From Salana multivorans (GTDB lineage Bacteria > Actinomycetota > Actinomycetes > Actinomycetales > Beutenbergiaceae): DNA of 64,000 nucleotides. The notes beneath the pieces are model-generated. The model did not search any database and was not told the origin of the DNA. It saw only the letters and a program-made list of their open reading frames with translations. The stretch spans positions 1,612,001 through 1,676,000 of the forward strand of contig NZ_RKHQ01000001.1 in NCBI RefSeq assembly GCF_003751805.1, given 5' to 3'. Position numbers and translations under genes: made by a program. Each line of letters starts with the position of its first letter. The first letter of the stretch is position 1. Positions 8,833 to 16,361 of this stretch are shown here, in pieces.

Positions 8833-9011
8833 GTCACACCCTCGGGGGGAAGGGATGGGAGGACTCCAACCTAAGGGACCGGCGACGGATCCGCCCGAAC
8901 CCCGACCAGCCCGGGCCCGGGCCAGGCCCGGTTCCGGCCTCGCCCGGGCGCCGGTCCGGCCTCGCCGGGGCACCGTTCCTGGCCCGCTCCGGCCCGGGTG
9001 GCCCGGGCGCA

Positions 9012-9017
9012 TAGGCT
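9012..9017 (+). promoter_or_regulatory. -10 element of a probable leaderless promoter
   Basis: TAGGCT fits the actinobacterial -10 consensus TANNNT and lies six bases before the GTG at 9024, so transcription would start at or next to the start codon. No ribosome site is visible before that GTG. The same arrangement occurs at two other genes in the window (32569 reverse and 35638). The rest of the 190-base gap to the LuxR-type gene is a GC-rich run of GGCCCGG-like repeats with nothing recognisable. Confidence 0.5.
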
Positions 9018-9023
9018 TGCCCC

Positions 9024-9812
9024 GTGCCCGCCGGCCCCTCGACCCCAGCCCTCGCGCTGCGCCACGTGACGAAGGTGTTCGAGGACGGGACGAGGGCCCT
9101 GGAGGACGTCTCGTTCACCGTCGACCCCGGCGAGCTGGTGAGCCTCGTCGGTCCCAGCGGCTGCGGCAAGACGACGGCGCTGCGGATCGCCGCCGGGCTG
9201 GAGACGCCGACCGACGGCGACGTCGAGCGATCGGCCGCGGCCAGCGCCAACCTCGGGTTCGTGTTCCAGGACGCGACGCTGCTGGAGTGGCGCACCGCGC
9301 GCTCCAACGTCGAGCTCCTGCCCGAGCTGCGCGGCGTCCCGGCGGCGGAGCGTCGCGCGCGGGCCGAGGCGGCGCTCGCGTCGGTCGGGCTGTCCGACGC
9401 CGGAGCCAAGCGGCCGCGCCAGCTCTCCGGCGGCATGCGGATGCGGGTCTCGATCGCCCGCGCGCTCGTGTCGGAGCCGGAGCTCGCGCTGTTCGACGAG
9501 CCCTTCGGCGCGCTCGACGAGCTGACCCGGCTGTCGCTGCAGGTGCTGCTGCAGGACCTCTTCGCCGCGGCGCGGTTCGCCGCGCTCTTCATCACGCACT
9601 CGGTCGCGGAGGCGGTGTACCTGTCCGACCGCGTCCTGGTCATGGGGCTCGGCCGGATCGCCGACGAGGTCGTCGTCCCGTGGGCGCACCCGCGAGCGCC
9701 GGAGCTGCGCTACACGGCCGAGTTCGCGGCGCTCGTCGGCGAGGTGTCGGGGCGGCTGGAGTCCGCGGGCGCCTCGATCGGCGACGACCCCCGAGCGGGG
9801 GTCACCCGATGA
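9024..9812 (+). CDS. ABC transporter ATP-binding protein (nitrate/sulfonate/HMP class)
   Basis: A 262-residue ATPase of the SsuB/TauB/ThiZ class. Walker A is GPSGCGKTT (43-51), the Q-loop is FQDATLLEW, the signature is LSGGM (134-138), Walker B is LALFDEP (about 154-160) and the switch histidine is in FITHSVAEAVYLSDR. The LLEWRTARSNVELLPELRG region is typical of this class. The start is GTG without a ribosome site, probably leaderless. It overlaps the next gene by ATGA. No solute-binding protein is adjacent, unusual for this class. Because a thiamine importer lies just upstream, uptake of a thiamine precursor (hydroxymethylpyrimidine, as in ThiXYZ) is an attractive but unproven role. Confidence 0.88.
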   Translation: MPAGPSTPALALRHVTKVFEDGTRALEDVSFTVDPGELVSLVGPSGCGKTTALRIAAGLETPTDGDVERSAAASANLGFVFQDATLLEWRTARSNVELLPELRGVPAAERRARAEAALASVGLSDAGAKRPRQLSGGMRMRVSIARALVSEPELALFDEPFGALDELTRLSLQVLLQDLFAAARFAALFITHSVAEAVYLSDRVLVMGLGRIADEVVVPWAHPRAPELRYTAEFAALVGEVSGRLESAGASIGDDPRAGVTR

Positions 9813-10630
9813 CCGCCCGCGCGCCGCGCCGCCTGCCCGAGTGGGTCGCGTCGGTCGCCTCGGGTGTCGTGGCCGTCGTCGTCCTCGGCGGGATCTGGAC
9901 CTACGTCAGCCTCGTCCTGCTCGACCCCGACCGGCGGTTCCTGCTGCCGCCGCCGTGGGAGGTGGTCGCGACCCTCGGCCGGCCGAGCGTCATGCAGCCG
10001 ATGCTCGAGGCGCTCGGCCGCACGACGATGGTCTCGCTCGCCGGCCTCGCGATCGCGGTCGCGCTCGGGGCCGCCTGGGCGATCGCGATGAGCCAGTCGC
10101 GGTGGGTCGAGCGCGTGATCTACCCCTACGCGGTCATCCTGCAGACCGTCCCGATCCTCGCGCTGACGCCGCTCATCGGCGTGTGGTTCGGCTACGGCAT
10201 CCCGGCTCGCGTGGTCGTCGCCGTCATCATCGCGATCTTCCCGGTCATCTCGATGACGTTCTTCGGGCTGACCTCCGGCCCCAGTCCCGCGGCGCACGAC
10301 CTGTTCACGCTCGCCCGCGCCACGCGGTGGCAGCGGCTGACGCGACTCGAGCTGCCGGCGGCCGTGCCGTCGATGTTCACCGGGCTGCGCTCGGCGGCCG
10401 GGTTGTCCGTCATCGGCGCGATCGTCGGCGACTTCTTCTTCCAGCAGGGCGCCGTCGGCATCGGCGGGCTGCTGCGGGTCTACACGCTGCGGCTCGACAT
10501 GGCGGTGCTCCTCACCGCGGTCGGGCTGACGGCACTGTTCGGCGTCGTGGTGTTCACGGTGTTCGGCGTGGCCGAGCGGCTCGTCGTCGGGCACTTCTAC
10601 GGCGCCCCCGGCGGCGGCCGCCGCCGCTGA
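9809..10630 (+). CDS. ABC transporter permease (SsuC/TauC/ThiX type)
   Basis: A 273-residue permease with six hydrophobic segments. The EAA-type loop is at about residues 165-190 (LFTLARATRWQRLTRLELPAAVPSMFTGLR). LQTVPILALTPLIGVWFGYGIPARV is a hallmark of the nitrate/sulfonate/taurine permease family. The ATG at 9809 overlaps the stop of the ATPase gene (ATGA), so the two form a coupled pair. A binding protein is lacking here; the NMT1-like lipoprotein at 32765 is the only candidate partner in the window. The GGCGGCCGCCGCCGC end of the gene runs into short GC repeats (10618-10670). Confidence 0.88.
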   Translation: MTARAPRRLPEWVASVASGVVAVVVLGGIWTYVSLVLLDPDRRFLLPPPWEVVATLGRPSVMQPMLEALGRTTMVSLAGLAIAVALGAAWAIAMSQSRWVERVIYPYAVILQTVPILALTPLIGVWFGYGIPARVVVAVIIAIFPVISMTFFGLTSGPSPAAHDLFTLARATRWQRLTRLELPAAVPSMFTGLRSAAGLSVIGAIVGDFFFQQGAVGIGGLLRVYTLRLDMAVLLTAVGLTALFGVVVFTVFGVAERLVVGHFYGAPGGGRRR

Positions 10631-10710
10631 CGCCGGCCGCCGCCGCTGACGCCGGCCGTGCGCCGCTGAGCGTGCCCCAACCAAGCGGTCACCCGACTGG
10701 TCGCCGTTCG

Positions 10711-10780
10711 ACAGGTTGTCGACGAAAACCGACAGGTTGTGCGTGAGCACCGCGTCCGCCGCGCCGCGACCTGATTGCGT
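10711..10780 (+). promoter_or_regulatory. LytTR-type paired direct repeat and extended -10, GH3 gene 1
   Basis: ACAGGTTGT occurs at 10711-10719 and again at 10732-10740, 21 bp apart (12-bp spacer). After 31 bases comes TGATTGCGT (10772-10780), readable as an extended -10 (TGA plus TTGCGT). LytTR response regulators such as AgrA bind pairs of 9-bp direct repeats with 12-13-bp spacers, and AgrA's repeat also begins ACAG. A LytTR regulator is encoded at 30902-31627. The same block precedes the next three GH3 genes. The rest of the 272-base gap is the leader plus the GC-rich tail of the upstream permease gene. Confidence 0.65.
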
Positions 10781-10902
10781 GCTTGGTACACGCCGTCGCG
10801 GCGTGGCCGGCGGGACGTGCGTGGGGGCGCGACCGGCCGAGACCTCAAACGGCGCCAGCGGGCACGATCCGCGGTCGCGCCACACGAAGGAGAAGACACA
10901 CG

Positions 10903-13335
10903 ATGACGATCAGGAGATCGAGGGTCGCGAGGCCCGTCCTGACGGGGACGGCGCTGCTCGGCGCCGTGGCGATGGTGCTGAGCGGCTGCACCTCCACGCC
11001 GAACGACGGGTCGACCCCGTCGACGTCCGGGGGCACGGCGGACGCCGGCGACGGGACGTCGTACTCGACCGAGGAGATCAGCGACGGCAGGACGACGTTC
11101 GTCCGGGTGACCAACCCGGGTGATGGCGCGACCCTGTCCTACAGCCCGGACAGCGGCATCGAGCTGCTCGACGTCGCCGACGGCGAGCTGACCTACGCGT
11201 TCAAGGACCTCAACGGCAACGGCGAGCTGGACACCTGGGAGGACTGGCGGGTGCCGGCCGCCGAGCGGGCCGCCGCCCTCGTCCCGTCGCTCTCCACGGA
11301 GCAGATCGCCGGCCTCATGCTGTTCAGCAGCGGCGAGAACTCGCCGATCGACGGACTGAGCGACAACCAGCGCGACTACCTCACCACCAGCCACCTGCGC
11401 AACGTGCAGAACGCCGGCAACAACGACGTCACCGCGAACGTCACGTGGGTGAACCAGATGCAGGCGTTCGTCGAGACGCTCGCGTCCGAGGACACCCCGT
11501 ACGTCCCGGTGAACTTCGCCTCCAACCCGCGCTCCGACGCCACGAACCAGGTGGCGTACTCGCAGGCCGAGAACGTCTCGCAGTGGCCGTCGTCGCTCGG
11601 CATGGCCGCGACGTTCGACCCCGAGCTGGTCCGCGAGTTCGGTGAGATGAGCTCGCAGGAGCTGCGCGCCATCGGCATCACGACGCTCCTCGGCCCGCAG
11701 ATCGACCTCGCGAGCGACCCCCGCTGGTCGCGCGTGTACGGCACGTTCGGCGAGGACACCGACCTCGTGACCGACATGACGGCCGCGTTCGTCGAGTCCT
11801 ACCAGGACGACCCCGACAGCACCGGCCCCGACGCCGGCTGGGGCACCGGCTCGGTCAACGCCATGATCAAGCACTTCCCGGGCGACGGCGCCGGCGAGAG
11901 CGGGCGCGAGTCGCACTACCAGACCGGCAAGTACGCCGTGTTCCCCGGCGACTCCTTCGACCAGCACCTCCAGCCGTTCCTCGGCTCGCTCGACTCCGCG
12001 GCCATCATGACGTCGTACTCGATCACGCTCGACGGCGACGGCCAGCCCATGTTCAGCTCCGAGCGCGGCACGGCCTACGTCAAGGACATCATCGACATCC
12101 TGCGCGAGGAGCACGGATACGAGGGTGTCCTCGTGACCGACTGGGCGATCACCTCGGGCGGCTCGGGCGACCCCGACTCGCCGTACGGCACCGCATGGGG
12201 CGTCGACGAGCTGACCCAGGGCGAGCGCCACTTCGAGATCCTCAAGGCCGGCATGGACATGTTCGGCGGGAACACGGCCGTCGGCCCCGTCATGGAGGCG
12301 TACGACTTCTGGGAGACCGCCCACGAGGCCGGTGAGCTCGACGTCGACGCGCGCACGCGGTTCGAGGAGAGCGGCGCCCGCATCCTCACGATGGTGATCC
12401 GCACGGGCCTGTACGAGGACCCGTTCCTGGACCTGGAGAGCTCCAAGGCGGTGCTCGGCAGCCCCGACAAGATCGAGGCGGCAGCGAACGCGCAGGCCGA
12501 CTCCGTCGTCATGCTCAAGAACACCGGCGACGCGGTCTCCTGCGCGGCGCCGGTCGACTACTCCGACGCGACCGTCTACATCCCGCGCACGTTCGACGCC
12601 GGCATGTCGACCTGGTTCAGCCCGGCCGTGCCCACCGAGGGCCCGGTCGTCGACCTCGAGCTCGCCGAGCAGTACTTCGGCACCGTCGTGACGGACGAGG
12701 CCGAGCTCGACGCCGAGGGCAACGTCATCAGCTACACGGCGCCGGACCTCAGCGACGTCGACCTCGTCCTCGTCGGCATGCACTCGCCAAACAACGGGAT
12801 CTACCACACGGCCCCCGGGTACGACACCGAGGCCGGGCACTACTACCCGATCTCGCTGCAGTACCGCCCCTACACGGCCGACGGCGACAACGTGCGCCGG
12901 GTCTCGATCTCGGGCGACCTGCTGCCGGACGGGACGCGGGAGAACCGCTCCTACTTCGGCCAGACCTCGCGGATCAGCAACGAGGGCGACCTCGACTCGT
13001 TCGACCGGGCCGTCGCTGCCGTCGAGGCCACGGGCAAGGACATCCCGGTGATCGCCGTCGTCAAGGCGACGAACCCGTTCATCCCGGCGGAGTTCGAGTC
13101 CCGGGCGGACGCGCTCCTCGTCGGCTTCGGGGTCTCCGACCAGGCGCTGCTCGACGTGGCGACCGGTCAGCACCAGCCGGCCGGCCGGCTGCCGATGGCG
13201 TTCCCGATCGACATGGACGCCGTCGAGGGGTCGTTCGAGGACACGCCGATGGACGTCGCCGCGTTCGTCGACTCCCAGGGCAACACGTACGACCTCGGCT
13301 TCGGTCTGAGCTGCTCGGGCGAGCAGCTCTCCTAG
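10903..13335 (+). CDS. Glycoside hydrolase family 3 lipoprotein (tandem copy 1)
   Basis: An 810-residue secreted GH3 enzyme, probably a beta-glucosidase or beta-xylosidase acting on oligosaccharides at the cell surface. The signal peptide ends in lipobox LSGC (Cys29). Just before the catalytic barrel is a 12-residue loop DLNGNGELDTWE (102-113) that matches an EF-hand calcium loop. The barrel keeps KHFPGDG and the nucleophile motif VTDW (Asp413). A GH3 C-terminal domain follows. ATG 10903 has AAGGAG about ten bases upstream. It is the first of four tandem paralogs and has its own LytTR-like promoter block and 3' hairpin. Unlike copies 2-4 it carries CAAPVDY in the linker after VVMLKN. Family certain; substrate unknown. 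Confidence 0.9.
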   Translation: MTIRRSRVARPVLTGTALLGAVAMVLSGCTSTPNDGSTPSTSGGTADAGDGTSYSTEEISDGRTTFVRVTNPGDGATLSYSPDSGIELLDVADGELTYAFKDLNGNGELDTWEDWRVPAAERAAALVPSLSTEQIAGLMLFSSGENSPIDGLSDNQRDYLTTSHLRNVQNAGNNDVTANVTWVNQMQAFVETLASEDTPYVPVNFASNPRSDATNQVAYSQAENVSQWPSSLGMAATFDPELVREFGEMSSQELRAIGITTLLGPQIDLASDPRWSRVYGTFGEDTDLVTDMTAAFVESYQDDPDSTGPDAGWGTGSVNAMIKHFPGDGAGESGRESHYQTGKYAVFPGDSFDQHLQPFLGSLDSAAIMTSYSITLDGDGQPMFSSERGTAYVKDIIDILREEHGYEGVLVTDWAITSGGSGDPDSPYGTAWGVDELTQGERHFEILKAGMDMFGGNTAVGPVMEAYDFWETAHEAGELDVDARTRFEESGARILTMVIRTGLYEDPFLDLESSKAVLGSPDKIEAAANAQADSVVMLKNTGDAVSCAAPVDYSDATVYIPRTFDAGMSTWFSPAVPTEGPVVDLELAEQYFGTVVTDEAELDAEGNVISYTAPDLSDVDLVLVGMHSPNNGIYHTAPGYDTEAGHYYPISLQYRPYTADGDNVRRVSISGDLLPDGTRENRSYFGQTSRISNEGDLDSFDRAVAAVEATGKDIPVIAVVKATNPFIPAEFESRADALLVGFGVSDQALLDVATGQHQPAGRLPMAFPIDMDAVEGSFEDTPMDVAAFVDSQGNTYDLGFGLSCSGEQLS

Positions 13336-13352
13336 CCCGGCCGGTCCGTCCC

Positions 13353-13411
13353 CTCCGATACCGGGGTGACCTCAGTCGCGATACGCGATCGGGCTCACCC
13401 CGGTATCGGAG
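13353..13411 (+). terminator. Composite hairpin after GH3 copy 1
   Basis: A perfect 17-bp inverted repeat has arms at 13353-13369 (CTCCGATACCGGGGTGA) and 13395-13411. The loop itself contains a small dyad, TCGCGATACGCGA. Nearly the same element follows GH3 copies 2 and 3. It lies a few bases after the stop codon, as expected of a transcription terminator, but lacks a clear T-run. Termination is inferred. Between it and the next promoter block (13412-13509) I see only GC-rich sequence. Confidence 0.7.
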
Positions 13412-13509
13412 TCGGGCGCCGGTGCCGCGCCCGCGCCCGCCCCGCCCGCGCCGGATCACGGTTCGATCACGATCGGATAACGATGCGATATCGCCCATGA
13501 CCAGCACCA

Positions 13510-13578
13510 ACAGGTTGTGCCCCGGAAACGACAGGTTGTCCCGCGCCGCGGGCCGACCGCGCCGCCGAGTGGTCGAGT
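13510..13578 (+). promoter_or_regulatory. LytTR-type paired direct repeat and extended -10, GH3 gene 2
   Basis: ACAGGTTGT lies at 13510-13518 and 13531-13539, again exactly 21 bp apart. After 30 bases comes TGGTCGAGT (13570-13578), which keeps the TGR-TNNNNT pattern of the other three promoters but is the weakest match to a -10. The leader to the ATG at 13631 is the shortest of the four, about 45 bases. Confidence 0.62.
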
Positions 13579-13630
13579 GGAGGGCACCGAGACACGCCAC
13601 CGTGGTCGTGTCGGGACGAAGGAGACATCG

Positions 13631-16027
13631 ATGACGATCGCACGAGGGTCGGTCAGGCCGGTCCTGGCGGGAGCAGCGCTCGTGAGCGCGCTCGCGCTGG
13701 TGCTCGCCGGCTGCACGTCGACGCCGTCAACGGACCCGAGCGACGGCGCGAGCGCGTCCGCGTCGGGGACGACGGCGGGGGACGAGAACACCTACTCGAC
13801 GAGGGAGGTGAACGACGGGAAGACGACCTTCGTCGAGGTCACCAACCCGGACGGCGGCAAGACGCTGTCCTACAGCCCGGACAGCGGGATCGAGCTGCTC
13901 GACGTCACCCACGGCGACCTCACCTACGCCTTCAAGGACATGAACCGCAACGGCGAGCTGGACACCTGGGAGGACTGGCGTCTGGATGCGTCCGAGCGCG
14001 CGGCCGACCTCGCGCAGCAGCTCTCGGTCGAGCAGATCCAGGGCCTCATGCTGTTCAGCTCCCACGAGCGCTCGCCCGCCGACGGCCTGACCGACGCGCA
14101 GAAGACGTACCTGTCCGACGACCGCCTGCGCAACGTGCTCAACGCTGCCGACAACCAGATCGCGCCGAGCGTGACCTGGGTGAACGAGATGGAGGCGTTC
14201 GTCGAGGGCCTGGCGAGCGAGGACGAGCCCTACGTCCCCGTGAACTTCAGCTCCGACCCGCGCTCCGACGCTGCCGGCGGCTACACGGCCTCGGCCGTCA
14301 CCGACATCTCGGTCTGGCCCAACTCGCTCGGCCTCGCGGCGACCTTCAGCCCGGAGACGGTGCTGCAGTTCGGCCAGATGGCGTCGGAGGAGTACCGCGC
14401 GCTCGGCATCAACATGGCGCTGAGCCCGCAGATCGACCTCGTGACCGACCCCCGCTGGTCCCGCAACAACGGCACGTTCGGCGAGGACCCGGAGCTCACG
14501 GGTCAGCTCGGCGCCGCGTACGTCGAGGGCTTCCAGTCGGGTGAGTCGTCCGTCGCGACGACGACGAAGCACTTCCCGGGCGACGGCTCGGGTGAGGGTG
14601 GCCGCGAGTCGCACACGGACATCGGCAAGTTCGCCGTGTACCCGGGCGGCAACGAGCAGGGCTCCTTCGAGCCGTTCAAGTCGACGCTCGACTCCGGCGC
14701 CGTCATGCTGTCCTACTCGATCGGGATCGCGGCCGACGGCTCGGCCGCCTTCGGCGACAAGGTCGCGACCGCGTACGACAAGGAGAAGGTCGGCCTGCTG
14801 CGCGACGCCGGCTACGACGGCGTCATCATGACCGACTGGCGCGTCACGCACGACATCGAGGCGTTCGGCGGCCCGTGGGGGATGGAGACCGCGACGGAGG
14901 AGGAGCGGCACTACGCCGTCATCCAGTCCGACGTCGACATGTTCGGCGGCAACAACGTCCTCGCGCCGGTCAAGGCGGCGTACGACCTGTGGCAGGCGGA
15001 CTTCGAGGCCGGCAACGGCGTCGTCGACGTCGACGCGGAGACCCGGTTCCGCGCCTCCGCCGAGCGGATCGTCCGGATGATCATGAACAACGGCGCGTAC
15101 GAGAACCCGTACGTCGACCTCGAGCACTCGACCGAGGTCATCGGCAGCCAGGACAAGATCGACGCCGGGTACCAGGCGCAGCTCGACTCCGTCGTCATGC
15201 TGAAGAACGACGGCGCGATCGCGGCGGCCGAGGCCGGCGACTGGGCGGACAAGACGGTCTACGTGCCGCAGTCCTACGACCTCGGCTTCGACAACCCGAT
15301 GCTCGGCACCGAGTACTCCCAGGGCCCGACCTTCGCGATCGAGGTCGCGCAGGAGTACTTCGGCACCGTCGTGACCGACGAGGTCGAGCTCGACGCCGAC
15401 GGCAAGGTCGTCGGCTACACCGCGCCCGACCTGAGCGACGTCGACGTCACCGTCGTCGGTATCAAGCCCCCGCAGCAGGGTGGCCTGTTCGGCGGGTTCG
15501 ACGCGGCGACGGGCACCTACATCCCGATCTCGCTCCAGTACCGCCCGTACATGGCCGACGGCCCGAACGTGCGCCAGACCTCCATCGCGGGCAACGCGCT
15601 CGCGGACGGGACGCAGGAGAACCGGTCGTACCTCGGGCAGACGAGCCAGATCTCGAACGAGGCCGACCTCGACGCGATCGAGCGCGCCGCCGCGGCCATC
15701 GAGGCGTCGGGCAAGGACATCCCGCTCATCACCGTCATCCGCACGGGCGAGGTCATGATGGACCACTCCACCGTCATCCCGGCGGAGTTCGAGGCGCTGT
15801 CCGACGCGATCCTCATCGGCTACGGCGTGGCGCAGTCCGCGTACTTCGACGTGGCCCTTGGTCTGCACGAGCCGGCGGCGCGCCTGCCGATCGGCCTGCC
15901 GGCCAGCATGGACGCCGTCGAGGGCTCCTACGAGGACGTCCCGAAGGACGTGGAGTCCTACGTCGACTCGGCCGGCAACACCTACGAGTTCGGGTTCGGC
16001 CTGAACTACTCGGGCCCGATCTCCTAG
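13631..16027 (+). CDS. Glycoside hydrolase family 3 lipoprotein (tandem copy 2)
   Basis: A 798-residue paralog of the preceding GH3 enzyme. The signal peptide ends in LAGC (Cys28) and a serine/threonine-rich linker follows. It has the EF-hand-like loop DMNRNGELDTWE, the barrel motif TTKHFPGDG and the nucleophile motif MTDW (Asp402). Its barrel differs from the other copies in the region after the nucleophile (RVTHDIEAFGGPWGMETATEE), and it has TVIRTGEVMMDHSTVIPAEFE where the others read KATNPFIPAEFE or similar, so its substrate may differ. ATG 13631 is preceded by GAAGGAG. It is flanked by its own paired-repeat promoter block and a 20-bp hairpin. Confidence 0.9.
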   Translation: MTIARGSVRPVLAGAALVSALALVLAGCTSTPSTDPSDGASASASGTTAGDENTYSTREVNDGKTTFVEVTNPDGGKTLSYSPDSGIELLDVTHGDLTYAFKDMNRNGELDTWEDWRLDASERAADLAQQLSVEQIQGLMLFSSHERSPADGLTDAQKTYLSDDRLRNVLNAADNQIAPSVTWVNEMEAFVEGLASEDEPYVPVNFSSDPRSDAAGGYTASAVTDISVWPNSLGLAATFSPETVLQFGQMASEEYRALGINMALSPQIDLVTDPRWSRNNGTFGEDPELTGQLGAAYVEGFQSGESSVATTTKHFPGDGSGEGGRESHTDIGKFAVYPGGNEQGSFEPFKSTLDSGAVMLSYSIGIAADGSAAFGDKVATAYDKEKVGLLRDAGYDGVIMTDWRVTHDIEAFGGPWGMETATEEERHYAVIQSDVDMFGGNNVLAPVKAAYDLWQADFEAGNGVVDVDAETRFRASAERIVRMIMNNGAYENPYVDLEHSTEVIGSQDKIDAGYQAQLDSVVMLKNDGAIAAAEAGDWADKTVYVPQSYDLGFDNPMLGTEYSQGPTFAIEVAQEYFGTVVTDEVELDADGKVVGYTAPDLSDVDVTVVGIKPPQQGGLFGGFDAATGTYIPISLQYRPYMADGPNVRQTSIAGNALADGTQENRSYLGQTSQISNEADLDAIERAAAAIEASGKDIPLITVIRTGEVMMDHSTVIPAEFEALSDAILIGYGVAQSAYFDVALGLHEPAARLPIGLPASMDAVEGSYEDVPKDVESYVDSAGNTYEFGFGLNYSGPIS

Positions 16028-16039
16028 CGCCCGGCTGAA

Positions 16040-16100
16040 CCTCCGACAACGGGGTGGGCTCGATCGCGAGACGCGATCGGGCCCACCCCGTTGTCGGAGG
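16040..16100 (+). terminator. Composite hairpin after GH3 copy 2
   Basis: A perfect 20-bp inverted repeat has arms at 16040-16059 and 16081-16100, with the small dyad TCGCGAGACGCGA in the loop. It has the same architecture as the elements after copies 1 and 3. The arm sequences differ (CTCCGACAACGGGG here, CTCCGATACCGGGG there), and the changes are compensated on both arms, which argues that the paired structure is under selection. Confidence 0.7.
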
Positions 16101-16173
16101 GGGGAGCGGGCCGGGCGGCGGCTGGCGGTGGTGGCGATCCGACCTCCGGGTCGCGATCCGGTCATGGGGTGGA

Positions 16174-16242
16174 ACAGGTCGTGCACGAATATCGACAGGT
16201 TGTCGACAATGTGACCACTCGCTCTGTTTTTCTTGATTGCCT
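16174..16242 (+). promoter_or_regulatory. LytTR-type paired direct repeat and extended -10, GH3 gene 3
   Basis: ACAGGTCGT (16174-16182, one change from the shared 9-mer) and ACAGGTTGT (16195-16203) are 21 bp apart. After 30 bases comes TGATTGCCT (16234-16242), read as an extended -10. Here the stretch before the -10 holds a T-run (16226-16231) unlike its GC-rich surroundings. The leader to the ATG at 16362 is about 115 bases with no gene in it. Confidence 0.65.
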
Positions 16243-16361
16243 GCTGGGACACCCCGCGACGGGGTGCGTCGGGACGTGCACGGGGGCACCGGCCCGGCGG
16301 GTGAGCCAGAGGGTCGTCGGCGGCGCCGTCCGCCGACCGCCAGACGAAGGAGACAGACACG

